Source: Cyclobacterium plantarum
GTDB taxonomy: Bacteria; Bacteroidota; Bacteroidia; Cytophagales; Cyclobacteriaceae
DNA: 64,000 nt
NCBI RefSeq assembly: GCF_011290685.1
Contig: NZ_JAANYN010000004.1
Location: forward strand, 62,001-126,000
Reading direction: 5' to 3'
Both the position numbers and the translations under genes were made by a program. A model generated the notes under the pieces. It did not search any database. It saw only the letters and a program-made list of their open reading frames with translations, and was not told where the DNA came from. This document shows positions 63,481 to 64,000 of the stretch, piece by piece; the stretch's first letter is position 1, and each line of letters starts with the position of its first letter.

Positions 63481-63549
63481 TAAGTCAGTAGCCTTTACTG
63501 GTCAGGATAAAAACTATAATGACTTGAACAACTTAAGTAAATTTAAAAT

Positions 63550-64000
63550 TCAAAAGAAATATAAAGGAAATCTGATCCCTCCGTTGAAACTGACGGAAGT
63601 TGGAATTTCTGAAATTACCGCCCGGTTGCCAGCCTGGTTGGCTGGGAGGTTCAATTTTGCTTCTGCGAACAGGTAGCCGAACAGCAGATCGACTTCACCT
63701 CCCAAACCTATATTGATATTATAACTGGAGTAGCTGGCTGCAAATCCATCCGCATGTCTGGGCTTATAATTTTCCTGATCATAATGCGAAAAGTGAGTGC
63801 GGGTTGGAGCCCTCAAATAGCCCATTTCAGCCAGGCCATACAGTCCCCCTATGGCCTCATAGTCACCCATTAGGTAATATTTTGCGCCAATGACAAACTG
63901 TTGAAGAGAAATTTGTTCAACGGCATCAATTCGAATTTCCCTCGGGCTTATTTCTTCGTTGGTACGGTATCCGTAAACATAGGTGTCGTGATTGGAGGGC
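63550..64000 (-). CDS. outer-membrane beta-barrel protein, C-terminal part (5' end outside window)
   Basis: A minus-strand frame open through the right edge; the methionine at 63870 is internal, because the frame continues upstream as QFVIGAKYYLMGDYEAIGGL. The visible 150 residues alternate hydrophobic and polar residues in strands (NIGLGGEVDLLFGYLFAEAKLNL, cut here as GLGGEVDLLFGYLFAE) and end in NGGIRFPLYFF. A C-terminal aromatic residue is the usual BAM recognition signal, so this is an outer-membrane barrel protein. The function and the family are not clear from the fragment. Confidence 0.7.
   Translation of the reverse strand, partial: PSNHDTYVYGYRTNEEISPREIRIDAVEQISLQQFVIGAKYYLMGDYEAIGGLYGLAEMGYLRAPTRTHFSHYDQENYKPRHADGFAASYSSYNINIGLGGEVDLLFGYLFAEAKLNLPANQAGNRAVISEIPTSVSFNGGIRFPLYFF

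Overview
The window looks like chromosomal DNA from a marine-type member of the Bacteroidota, most likely Cytophagales (Cyclobacteriaceae-like). This is inferred from gene content. There are two SusC/SusD pairs, each preceded by an ECF sigma factor and a FecR anti-sigma factor. There are also three S1 sulfatases, secreted Gfo/Idh/MocA oxidoreductases with twin-arginine signals, a SUF operon of Bacteroidota layout, AT-rich intergenic DNA, weak Shine-Dalgarno sites and a TAnnTTTG-type promoter. No rRNA, tRNA, CRISPR array or intact insertion sequence was seen.

Layout. 1-3.0 kb: the end of a secreted CBM9-like/PKD protein and two cytoplasmic Gfo/Idh/MocA dehydrogenases. 3.5-11.5 kb: two overlapping sensor kinase genes, one a 2146-residue GAF/PAS array and the other a membrane CHASE-type kinase, with almost the same transmitter module. 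11.5-18.9 kb: a Tat-exported Gfo/Idh protein, an unrecognised three-gene operon (lipoprotein, helical protein, 52-residue peptide), a methyltransferase, a tandem non-coding repeat, a PanE-like reductase, a Crp/Fnr regulator and a decayed amidohydrolase 5' fragment. 18.9-29.2 kb (minus strand): DEAD-box helicase, citrate synthase, the operon sufB-C-D-S-E-(DUF59)-bacilliredoxin, and an Lrp/AsnC regulator. 29.5-32.3 kb: a secreted S9 peptidase.

32.5-38.7 kb is a probable hexuronate or glycoside catabolism locus. A LacI regulator is divergent from a DUF6807/PmoA-like protein, a Tat-exported Gfo/Idh protein, mannonate dehydratase (uxuA) and a GDPD-like protein. Two LacI-type operator sequences lie between the divergent genes. 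A porin follows at 39-40.2 kb.

40.4-47.3 kb is a first polysaccharide-utilisation unit (sigma, FecR, SusC, SusD) whose SusC/SusD bodies are clearly richer in GC than their flanks. It ends at a strong terminator, after which lies a decayed reverse transcriptase/group II intron remnant. Two PhoD-like metallophosphatases follow. 51.2-63.1 kb is a second unit (sigma, FecR, SusC, SusD, three sulfatases with overlapping reading frames), suggesting a sulfated polysaccharide as substrate. The last sulfatase has an altered active-site signature. The window closes with a small membrane protein and the C-terminal part of an outer-membrane beta-barrel protein on the minus strand.

The most interesting items are the unrecognised three-gene operon with a shared motif, the paired 10-bp stem-loops in front of both susC genes, the CSPSL sulfatase, the giant PAS kinase with its paralogous partner, the decayed intron and the paired LacI operators.
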